Below are positions 7,212 to 14,127 of a DNA stretch of 14,127 nucleotides, piece by piece. Below the pieces are notes generated by a model that was not told the origin of the DNA, did no database searches, and saw nothing but the letters and a program-made list of their open reading frames with translations. Numbering within the stretch: position 1 is the first letter of the stretch; the number at the start of each line of letters is the position of its first letter. A program made the translations under genes and the position numbers. The stretch spans positions 1-14,127 of the forward strand of contig JAJRSN010000078.1 in NCBI GenBank assembly GCA_024278715.1. Direction: 5' to 3'. Source of the stretch: Calditrichota bacterium. GTDB taxonomy: Bacteria; Calditrichota; Calditrichia; Calditrichales; Calditrichaceae.

Positions 7212-7694
7212 ATGTTGTACAAACGATTTTTAAGTCTGGTAGTCATCAGTCTTTTGGCAGTGGGCGTTTTAACGGCGCAACCTCAGCCGGGACCGCAAAT
7301 ACCGCCGCCGGACGCGCCGATGATTAAGGCGCTGAATTTAACTGATGAGCAGCGCGATCAAATAGCCGATTTCCGATTAGAGCTGCAGAAAAAGATGGTT
7401 GCCATGCGCGGCGATTTGCAAAAATTGCAGAGCGAATACCGTTTAATGCTGATCGACGACAAGGTTTCGGAAAAAGAGCTGCAAAAGCAGTTGCAAAAAA
7501 TCGGAGATCTGCGCATAAAGATGGCGCTGGAACGCGCTAAAAATCAGCGTAAAATTCGTTCTTTGTTAACCGATGTCCAAAAAAAGAAATTCGACGCTAT
7601 GATTTTAGCGGAACCCAAAGGCAGAATGAAAGCACGCATGATGAAAAGACATTCGGAAAGAGTGCCTCGTCAATCTCCGCGGATGGGCTTCTGA
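7212..7694 (+). CDS. Spy/CpxP-like LTxxQ periplasmic protein
   Basis: The product has 160 residues. Signal peptide 1-22 ends LTA|Q and is followed by a Pro-rich linker (23-37). The remainder is almost all helix and strongly charged. It has two LTxxQ motifs, L43-TDEQ and L119-TDVQ, at the spacing seen in Spy, CpxP and metal-sensing relatives of the same fold. The C-terminal tail (135-160) is Arg/Lys-rich and Met-rich. Family members act as periplasmic chaperones or stress/metal sensors; which applies here cannot be told. A good AAGGAGAG ribosome site lies at about 7198-7205. It appears to be a single-gene unit: no gene lies close upstream and a strong terminator follows. Confidence 0.85.
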   Translation: MLYKRFLSLVVISLLAVGVLTAQPQPGPQIPPPDAPMIKALNLTDEQRDQIADFRLELQKKMVAMRGDLQKLQSEYRLMLIDDKVSEKELQKQLQKIGDLRIKMALERAKNQRKIRSLLTDVQKKKFDAMILAEPKGRMKARMMKRHSERVPRQSPRMGF

Positions 7695-7722
7695 AGCGCT
7701 AAAAAACCGTTTTCCTGCCTGC

Positions 7723-7754
7723 AAGCTCTTCTCATTTTGAGAAGAGCTTTTTTT
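7723..7754 (+). terminator. Intrinsic terminator after the LTxxQ gene
   Basis: A perfect 11-bp stem (AAGCTCTTCTC, 7723-7733, with 7739-7749) closes a 5-nt ATTTT loop and runs into a T-tract (7748-7754). It starts 28 nt after the stop codon. Confidence 0.95.
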
Positions 7755-7800
7755 CTCACTTTTCGTTCCCGCCATTAAGTTTTCCGAATTCGATTCGATT

Positions 7801-7806
7801 TATAAT
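7801..7806 (+). promoter_or_regulatory. Possible -10 box for the SUMF1 lipoprotein gene
   Basis: A perfect TATAAT lies between the preceding terminator and the gene, giving a leader of about 30 nt. No good -35 box is seen at 16-18 nt upstream, so the call rests on the -10 and on context. Confidence 0.4.
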
Positions 7807-7840
7807 GTTAATCTATTTATTCAATCTACGGAGAAAATCT

Positions 7841-8746
7841 ATGATTTTTAAAGTCATGCGTTATTCCATAATTACGCTCATATTTTTACTTTTGTTTTCG
7901 TGCAATTCAAAAACGGTTCTGCCCTTGATTAAAAGTTCCGAAAAAGGCAAATCAACATCCGAAACCAATAAATTACCAAAAGAAATAAACGGAATGGTTT
8001 TAATTCCCGGCGGGTGGTTTAATATGGGTAGTAATAGGAGAGCCGATGAACGTCCGGTTCACAGAGTTTACGTCAAATCGTTTTATATGGATAAATATGA
8101 AGTAACGGTTGCCGATTACCGCCGGTTTTCCATTGCCACGGGTCGTAGGATGCCTTTGCAACCATATTGGAACAAGGACGATCATCCGGTGGTCAATGTA
8201 ACCTGGTACGACGCCCGGGCTTACGCCAAATGGACCGGTAAGCGGTTGCCGACCGAGGCGTAATGGGAATACGCGGCGAGAGCCGGCGGTTCATCTCTGG
8301 AATATCCTCTTAAACTCGAAAGAAGCTATATGAAATCTCATGGGAATGTTGCGGATTACGCGTTGTTGCGTAAGGATCAACGTCGTATTGTGGTAAATAA
8401 TTATGAAGACGGTTTCCCTTTTACGTCGCCGGTAGGTTATTTTCCGCCGAATTTATTCGGCGTTTACGATTTGGAAGGAAACGTGCTGGAATGGTGCGAG
8501 GATTGGTATTCCAAAGATTATTACACAAAATCGGAAGCGGAGAATCCCAAAGGACCGGCGTCGGGACAGTACAAGGTAATCAGAGGCGGTTCATGGAATC
8601 GAAGCGGACGGTATCTGCGAACCACCTTTCGTACCTGGTACCCGCCGCAGGTTACTTTTGATTTTTTGGGATTTCGCTGCGTAACCGATGTTGAACAAGC
8701 TCTTAAACAAAAAAATAAGCAACCTGTCTTTTCACAAAATAAATAA
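7841..8746 (+). pseudogene. SUMF1/FGE-sulfatase-domain lipoprotein, interrupted by in-frame TAA
   Basis: The frame runs 302 codons from ATG 7841 (GGAG at 7830-7833, 7 nt upstream) to the stop ending at 8746, with one internal TAA at 8261-8263 (codon 141). An ATG 12 codons earlier has no ribosome site and spoils the signal peptide. Residues 1-21 are a lipoprotein signal ending LLFS-C21. The SUMF1 fold begins at about residue 51 (MVLIPGGWFNMGS) and continues RPVHRVYVKSFYMDKYEVT, HPVVNVTWYDARAYAKWTGK, RLPTEA-stop-WEYAARAGG, FGVYDLEGNVLEWCEDWY, VIRGGSWNRSGRYLRTTFR and FLGFRCV. The stop replaces the nearly invariant Glu of LPTEAEWEYAAR; GAA to TAA is a single change. Everything after it is intact. 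The Cys pair of true formylglycine-generating enzymes is absent from the GGSWNRSGRYLR segment, so it was a non-catalytic member. GldJ/GldK of type IX secretion share the fold, but identity with them is not supported. Confidence 0.85.
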
Positions 8747-8770
8747 TGCCGTTTTGATCTAAATCATAGA

Positions 8771-8799
8771 TTGTAATCGCTAAATTAATATCTTAAATA
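8771..8799 (+). promoter_or_regulatory. Weak candidate promoter for the giant repeat protein
   Basis: TTGTAA (8771-8776) and TAAATA (8794-8799) are 17 nt apart in an AT-rich gap of 104 bp. The -10 match is poor. No terminator separates this gene from the SUMF1 gene, so read-through is also possible. Confidence 0.25.
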
Positions 8800-8850
8800 T
8801 GTTTGATAATTCCTTCACAGGGAAACATGTTAACGATAGGAGGTCGATGT

Positions 8851-11800
8851 ATGAATCCCGCCAGAATTCTCGCCGCCATGGTTTCGTTTATTCTTATGAC
8901 TGTTCCGGTTTTTGCAGATACCTGGACAACTTCGGAAATAACCGGCAATACCGTATGGACAAAAAACAACTCCAGCGGTGACGGCATTTGGGTTGTTGAT
9001 GTGCCAAACGATACTTTAATAGTCAAAAAAGGCGCCACTTTAACCATTGAACCCGGAGTCACGGTTAAATTCCACGATGATGTTCTGTTCATGGTTTACG
9101 GTTCTTTGATTGCCGAAGGGACTTTGCAGGATTCGATCATTTTCACCATGGATGATGCGGCGGGAAGCGCGACCGAGTGGAGCGGTATTAAACTGTTTTC
9201 GGATTCGGCGACGGTGAACAAGTTAATTTACTGCCGAATCGAAAAAGGCGACGCGGACATCATGGTTGCCGGTACGGGAACCTTTGAGGAAAACGGCGGC
9301 GGAATTTTTTGCGCGGAATCCGTTTCTCAAAACACGGTAATTAAACACAATACCATCCAAAACAACAAAGCCTACGAAGGCGGCGGCGGTCTTTTTATCG
9401 CGGGAAGCCCGAAGGTGGAATTCAATTTGATTCGCAACAATACCGCGGGTCAGTATGGCGGGGGTGTTGCCATGCGCGGTTCCTCTTTGCTGGAAATGGC
9501 TTCTCCTTCATTAAAAAACAACATTATCATCCGCAATCATGCCGATGGTCAGGGCGGCGGAGGCATCGGAATATTCGCCAATACAAGCGCTTCGGTAATG
9601 AATGATCTTATTTACGGCAACGGTTCTTTGAACGGATCGGGCGGAGGTATTTTTGTTTACAGCTCTTCCAGTTTTTTGGATGTAAAAAATACCATTATTC
9701 GCGGAAACTCTGCCAATTCCGACAATCAGGTTTTCGGGGTGATTAATGCGACCTATTCCAATATCGAAGGCGGGTATTCGGGAGAAGGCAACATCGATGC
9801 CGATCCTCAGTTTAGCGATCCCGCTAATGACGATTTCCATTTTGAAGCCAATTCGCCGGTTGTTGACGCCGGAACAAACACGAGCGCTCCTTCCGTTGAT
9901 TTTGACGGAGAAGCGCGACCCTTTGACGGCGACCGTGACGGGAACGCCGTTGTCGATATGGGTCCGTATGAATATCAAAACACGGCGCCGGTAATCACCT
10001 CAACGCCCGTTACCGAAGCCACCGAAGATCAACTTTATTCTTATCAGGTGGCGGCAGAAGATCCCGATGCGGAAGAGGTTCTAACCTATAGTCTTATCGA
10101 AGCGCCCGAATTTTTGAGTATCGATCCGCAAAGCGGACTGATCAGCGGAACTCCGCAGACCGACGAACAAGCCGGGACGCATACCGTAACGGTTCGGGTG
10201 GCAGATCTTAACAACGCCACGGATACGCAGACCTACACCTTAAATGTCACCGCTGTAAACGACGCTCCGGTGGTTAGCGGTATTCCCGATCAAACCATTG
10301 ACGAGGGCGAATCGTTTGCTACAATTAACCTTGATAATTACGCGGATGACGAAGATAATGATGACAGCGAACTCACCTGGACCTATTCCGGGAATTTGCA
10401 ACTGATCGTAACCATCGAAAATCACATTGCTACTATTTCCACTCCCGATTCAAACTGGTACGGCAGCGAAACCATTACGTTTACGGCGACCGATCCGGGC
10501 GGGCTTTCGGGAAGCGACAGCGCAACCTTTACGGTTAACAACATAAACGACGCTCCGGTTGTCAGCGATATTCCCGATCAAACGATCGATGAAGGCGAAA
10601 GCTTTGCGACCATCGATCTGGATAATTACGTAAACGATATTGATAATGTGGAATCCGATCTGCAATGGACATACAGCGGAAACAAGGAACTTTCGGTTAC
10701 CATTGACGAAAATCATGTAGCTACCGTTACCGCTCCGGATGCGGACTGGTTTGGCAGTGAAACCATTACGTTTACGGCTACGGATCCCGGCGGACTTTCC
10801 GACAGCGATCCCGCTACGTTTACCGTGAATGCGGTAAATGACGCGCCCGTGGTCAGCGATATTCCGGATCAGACCATTGATGAGGGTAACAGCTTTGTTT
10901 CGATTGCTTTGGATGATTACGCAGAAGATGTGGACAATACAGATGATCAGCTTACGTGGACTTACAGCGGGAATAAAGATTTAACCGTGGTCATTTCCGC
11001 CGATCACATCGCGACTATTTCCACGCCCGACGCCGATTGGTTCGGCTCCGAAACGATTACTTTCAGAGCCACCGACCCGGAAGGCGCTTTTGACGAAGAC
11101 GCGGCAACATTTACGGTTAATAATATCAATGACAATCCGGTTGCTGTGGATGATTCCGCAGCTACCGCCGAAGACACGCCGGTTACCGTTTCGGCACTTA
11201 ATAACGATAGCGATATTGACGGCGACGCCTTAACGATAAGCAGCGTTTCGCAACCGGCGCACGGAACGGCGACCATCGATCAAAACACAAAAATTATTTA
11301 CACTCCGTCTGAAAACTGGTTCGGCGACGACTCATTCACTTATACGGTCAGCGACGGCAACGGAGTGAGTGATCAGGCAACGATTCGGGTTTCTGTTTCT
11401 GCGGTTAATGACGCGCCTGTTGTGAGCGACATTCCCGATCAAACGGTTGATGAGGGACAAACGTTCGCCGCCGTTAATCTGGATGACTATGTAAGCGATG
11501 CGGACAACCAAAAAAGCGAATTGACATGGACTTACAGCGGTAATTCCGAACTGCAGGTAAGCATCGATGAAAATCATGTGGCTACTATTACCATCCCGGA
11601 CGAAAACTGGTACGGAAGCGAAACGATTACTTTCACCGCTACCGATCCCGATGGACTTTCCGACAGCGATCAGGCTCTGTTCACGGTTAACAATGTAAAC
11701 GACGCGCCCGTAGTAAGCGCCATTCCCGGGCAAACGATTGACGAAGGCGGCACATTTAACGACATCAATCTTAATGACTATGTTGAGGATATTGACAACT

Positions 11801-14127
11801 CCGACGAAGAAATCACCTGGAGCGTAAGCGGCAACAAGAATCTCGACGTTTCTGTTGACGCCAATAACGTGGCGACAATTTCAACTCCCGATGCCGACTG
11901 GTTCGGATCGGACACAATCACTTTTACAGCTACAGATCCCGCCGGCGCCAGCGACAGTTCCACGGCTGTTTTTGTCGTTAATCCGGTGAACGATCCGCCT
12001 GTGGTCAGTGATATTCCGGATCAAACCGTGGCAGAAGGCGACACGTTTGCCGTGATTGACCTGGATGCTTATGCGGATGACGCGGATAACAGCGACACCG
12101 AGCTAACCTGGACTTACAGCGGAAATAACGAACTTCAGGTATCTATTTCCAGTGATCATCTCGCCCGCGTTACCATTCCTTCGGAAAACTGGAACGGCAG
12201 CGAGACCATCACCTTCACGGCTACCGACCCTGAAGGGCTTTCCGACAGCGACGCGGCAACCTTTACCGTAACCGCGGTTAACGATCCTCCGGTTGCCCTA
12301 AACGACACGGCTTCCACTGCGGAAGACACGTCGGTGCGGATTTCGGTTCTGAGCAATGACTCCGATCCGGAAAACGATCCTTTAACCATTCAATCGGTTA
12401 CAGATCCTGCGCACGGAACTATTCAAATTACGTCGGACACGGCATTAATTTACACACCTTCGTCCGACTGGTTCGGAAAAGACAGCCTGCAATACGTGGT
12501 TTCCGATAATCAGGGCGGAACCGATACTGCCCGGGTGGTAATTACCGTTCAGCCGGTTAACGACGCGCCCGTAATTAGCGCTATTCCGGATCAGACAATT
12601 AATGAGGGCGAATCGTTCTCTTCCATTCCGCTCGATGATTTTGTTGAAGATGTTGATCATTCCGATAGTTTGCTAACCTGGAAATTCTCCGGAAATTCCA
12701 ATTTGGAAGTTCAAATTACCGAAGATCGTCTGCTTAAGGTGTTTCCGATCGATGAAAACTGGAACGGAAGAGAAACCATTCTTTTAACGGTAAGCGATCC
12801 GTTGGGCGCTTCCGATCGGGATTCGGTCACGTTTACGATTCTTCCAACAAACGACGCCCCGCTTGCAGTAAACGATACGGTTTTTACTCCGGAAGACAGC
12901 GCGCTGGTTATTTCCGTATTGCAAAACGATTCCGATGTGGAAAACGATTCTTTGAGCATTCAGAGTTTCACAGAACCTGTCCACGGGAAAATCACTCTGC
13001 AAGATTCGGCGCTTTATTACCAGCCCGATAACAACTGGTTCGGAACCGATAGCTTTAAATACGTGATTTCCGACGGCAACGGAGGTCTGGACACGGCATT
13101 TGTATTCGTAAACGTGCAACCTGTGAATGACGCTCCTGTTGTAACTTCTCCGGAAGATCAAATCATCAAAGAGGGGCAAACCTTCCCTGCCATTGCTCTT
13201 GATAATTATGTTAACGATGTGGATGATCCCGACAGCCTTCTGAACTGGTCGGTCAAAGGGAATAAAGAACTTGCCGTGGCAATTAACGATCAGCGAATTT
13301 TATTCGTTTCTTTACCTTCGGAAGAATGGAACGGCGCCGAGTGGCTTACTCTGATCGTTAAAGACACTTCGGGGCTTAGCGACAGCACACGCATTAAATT
13401 TGAAGTTTTGGCTGTAAACGATACCGTTAATATCAAAACGCCTTTGCCCACGCTTTCTTTTAACGAAGACGATACGCTGCTTTATTCTGTTACAAACTGG
13501 TACGCATATACGGAAGACAAGGACAATCCCGATTCGACGCTGAATTTTCAGGTTGTTCCGGGTAAAACGGTGAATGTTTTTCCGCGTGCGCAGGGTTATC
13601 TGTTTAAAGCTCCTGCTGATTGGTTTGGTTTGGATACGCTTTTGTTAAAAGTCGATGACGGTCAGGCGGGAGATTCTGCCAGATTCGTTGTCAACGTGAA
13701 ACCGATTAACGATCCTCCGGAAATCCGTGATCTGCCGCAGGAGGTCGCCTTTGATAACGATACAACGTACACATTAATAATGAAGGAATATGGTAAAGAC
13801 ATCGACACGCCGGATTCGCTTTTAAGCTGGAGTTTTATGGTTAGTAATGATTCCCTGAAATTTGAATACGATGTTAAAACCACTTACCTGATTTTAAGTG
13901 CTCCGCAATTTGACAGCAAAGTGCAATTGATTTGCATTCTAACCGACGATAGCTCGGCAAGTGTGCGCGATACCATTCAGGTGACTGTTTCGCCCACAAC
14001 CGGCGTTGAAGATCAGTCGCTTAGCCGGATTCCGGAAAAATACGATCTGTATCAAAATTATCCCAATCCGTTTAATCCGGAGACAAAGATCAAATTTGCC
14101 CTGCCTAAAGCGGGACATGTAAAATTG
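8851..14127 (+). CDS. Giant secreted beta-helix / cadherin-Ig repeat protein with sorting domain, partial (3' end outside window)
   Basis: The frame is open for 1759 codons to the window edge. An AGGAGG site (8838-8843) 7 nt upstream fixes the start. Signal peptide 1-22 ends VFA|D. Residues about 25-330 are a parallel beta-helix with Asn ladders and Gly-rich turns (HNTIQNNKAYEGGGGLFI, FNLIRNNTAGQYGGGV), closed by a cap ending MGPYEYQ (about 330-376). Residues 377-469 look like a putative-Ig (He_PIG) domain. Thirteen domains of about 92-97 residues follow, starting at N470, 566, 663, 760, 853, 950, 1047, 1144, 1237, 1334, 1426, 1523 and 1620. Residues 1733-1743 (LYQNYPNPFNP) begin a C-terminal sorting domain cut by the edge. 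Acidic DxDN and NDSDxExD loops suggest calcium binding, as in cadherin-like folds. A cell-surface adhesin or matrix role is inferred. No enzyme motif was recognised. Confidence 0.9.
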   Translation, partial: MNPARILAAMVSFILMTVPVFADTWTTSEITGNTVWTKNNSSGDGIWVVDVPNDTLIVKKGATLTIEPGVTVKFHDDVLFMVYGSLIAEGTLQDSIIFTMDDAAGSATEWSGIKLFSDSATVNKLIYCRIEKGDADIMVAGTGTFEENGGGIFCAESVSQNTVIKHNTIQNNKAYEGGGGLFIAGSPKVEFNLIRNNTAGQYGGGVAMRGSSLLEMASPSLKNNIIIRNHADGQGGGGIGIFANTSASVMNDLIYGNGSLNGSGGGIFVYSSSSFLDVKNTIIRGNSANSDNQVFGVINATYSNIEGGYSGEGNIDADPQFSDPANDDFHFEANSPVVDAGTNTSAPSVDFDGEARPFDGDRDGNAVVDMGPYEYQNTAPVITSTPVTEATEDQLYSYQVAAEDPDAEEVLTYSLIEAPEFLSIDPQSGLISGTPQTDEQAGTHTVTVRVADLNNATDTQTYTLNVTAVNDAPVVSGIPDQTIDEGESFATINLDNYADDEDNDDSELTWTYSGNLQLIVTIENHIATISTPDSNWYGSETITFTATDPGGLSGSDSATFTVNNINDAPVVSDIPDQTIDEGESFATIDLDNYVNDIDNVESDLQWTYSGNKELSVTIDENHVATVTAPDADWFGSETITFTATDPGGLSDSDPATFTVNAVNDAPVVSDIPDQTIDEGNSFVSIALDDYAEDVDNTDDQLTWTYSGNKDLTVVISADHIATISTPDADWFGSETITFRATDPEGAFDEDAATFTVNNINDNPVAVDDSAATAEDTPVTVSALNNDSDIDGDALTISSVSQPAHGTATIDQNTKIIYTPSENWFGDDSFTYTVSDGNGVSDQATIRVSVSAVNDAPVVSDIPDQTVDEGQTFAAVNLDDYVSDADNQKSELTWTYSGNSELQVSIDENHVATITIPDENWYGSETITFTATDPDGLSDSDQALFTVNNVNDAPVVSAIPGQTIDEGGTFNDINLNDYVEDIDNSDEEITWSVSGNKNLDVSVDANNVATISTPDADWFGSDTITFTATDPAGASDSSTAVFVVNPVNDPPVVSDIPDQTVAEGDTFAVIDLDAYADDADNSDTELTWTYSGNNELQVSISSDHLARVTIPSENWNGSETITFTATDPEGLSDSDAATFTVTAVNDPPVALNDTASTAEDTSVRISVLSNDSDPENDPLTIQSVTDPAHGTIQITSDTALIYTPSSDWFGKDSLQYVVSDNQGGTDTARVVITVQPVNDAPVISAIPDQTINEGESFSSIPLDDFVEDVDHSDSLLTWKFSGNSNLEVQITEDRLLKVFPIDENWNGRETILLTVSDPLGASDRDSVTFTILPTNDAPLAVNDTVFTPEDSALVISVLQNDSDVENDSLSIQSFTEPVHGKITLQDSALYYQPDNNWFGTDSFKYVISDGNGGLDTAFVFVNVQPVNDAPVVTSPEDQIIKEGQTFPAIALDNYVNDVDDPDSLLNWSVKGNKELAVAINDQRILFVSLPSEEWNGAEWLTLIVKDTSGLSDSTRIKFEVLAVNDTVNIKTPLPTLSFNEDDTLLYSVTNWYAYTEDKDNPDSTLNFQVVPGKTVNVFPRAQGYLFKAPADWFGLDTLLLKVDDGQAGDSARFVVNVKPINDPPEIRDLPQEVAFDNDTTYTLIMKEYGKDIDTPDSLLSWSFMVSNDSLKFEYDVKTTYLILSAPQFDSKVQLICILTDDSSASVRDTIQVTVSPTTGVEDQSLSRIPEKYDLYQNYPNPFNPETKIKFALPKAGHVKL
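10258..13707 (+). repeat. Tandem cadherin/Ig-like domain repeats (types A and B) within the giant gene
   Basis: Twelve consecutive units of 276-291 bp lie here and a thirteenth, diverged one follows from 13708. Type A units open NDAPVVSxIPDQTIDEG and contain TWTYSGN and WFGSETITFTATDP; they start at 10258, 10546, 10837, 11407, 11698, 11989, 12559 and 13126. Type B units (Tandem-95/VCBS-like: AEDTPVTVSALNNDSDIDGD, then AHGT, then YTPSENWFGDDSF) start at 11128, 12280 and 12850. Units from 13417 and 13708 are diverged A-like forms. The order is AAAB-AAAB-AB-AAA. Confidence 0.88.

Noticed and set aside
7841..8746. Active formylglycine-generating enzyme (sulfatase activator)
   Set aside because: The fold matches, but the catalytic copper-binding Cys pair after the GGS motif is missing and the frame has an internal stop.
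10258..13707. CRISPR or satellite array
   Set aside because: The period of about 290 bp, in-frame coding and protein-level conservation show domain repeats, not short repeats with spacers.
9511..13883. Many minus-strand frames of 60-155 codons
   Set aside because: They lie wholly antisense to the giant repeat gene, recur with its periodicity, and have no ribosome sites or recognisable products.

Overview
The window looks like chromosomal DNA from a Gram-negative bacterium of the Fibrobacterota-Chlorobiota-Bacteroidota (FCB) assemblage, most likely near Calditrichota, Ignavibacteria or a related candidate phylum. Two large exported proteins carry the C-terminal 'YPNPFNP' sorting-domain signature that is common in those groups. 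The moderate GC content, many Sec signal peptides, an outer-membrane barrel and a lipoprotein fit this. The placement is inferred from protein style only; no phylogenetic marker gene is present.

Left part (1-2815, minus strand): an envelope cluster transcribed right to left from a near-consensus sigma70 promoter (2859-2887). First comes a periplasmic protein with TPR, CsgG/FlgO-like and FlgT-C-like parts. A small outer-membrane beta-barrel protein follows. After a strong intrinsic terminator comes an LPP20-family protein that runs off the left edge. The combination resembles the FlgO/FlgP/FlgT outer-membrane module of polar flagella, but no flagellar gene is visible.

Divergent control region (2816-3034): back-to-back sigma70-like promoters, a sigma54-like motif overlapping the rightward one, and two palindromes in the rightward leader.

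Middle part (3035-8746, plus strand): a secreted parallel beta-helix protein with a sorting domain; a PBP4/DacB-type D-Ala-D-Ala carboxypeptidase whose real start is probably 4736; a stand-alone STAS-domain protein; a gene-poor stretch of about 580 bp (6631-7211) with palindromic and short direct repeats; a Spy/CpxP-like LTxxQ periplasmic protein with a textbook terminator; and a SUMF1-type lipoprotein gene interrupted by one in-frame TAA inside its most conserved motif.

Right part (8851-14127, plus strand): the start and at least 1759 codons of a giant secreted protein. It has a signal peptide, a beta-helix, a putative-Ig domain, then 13 cadherin/Ig-like repeats of about 92-97 residues in the order AAAB-AAAB-AB-AAA, and the beginning of a sorting domain that the window edge cuts off. 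It is probably a surface adhesin or matrix protein. Taken together, the region is devoted to cell-envelope and surface functions. No tRNA, rRNA, CRISPR array, transposase or phage gene was seen.
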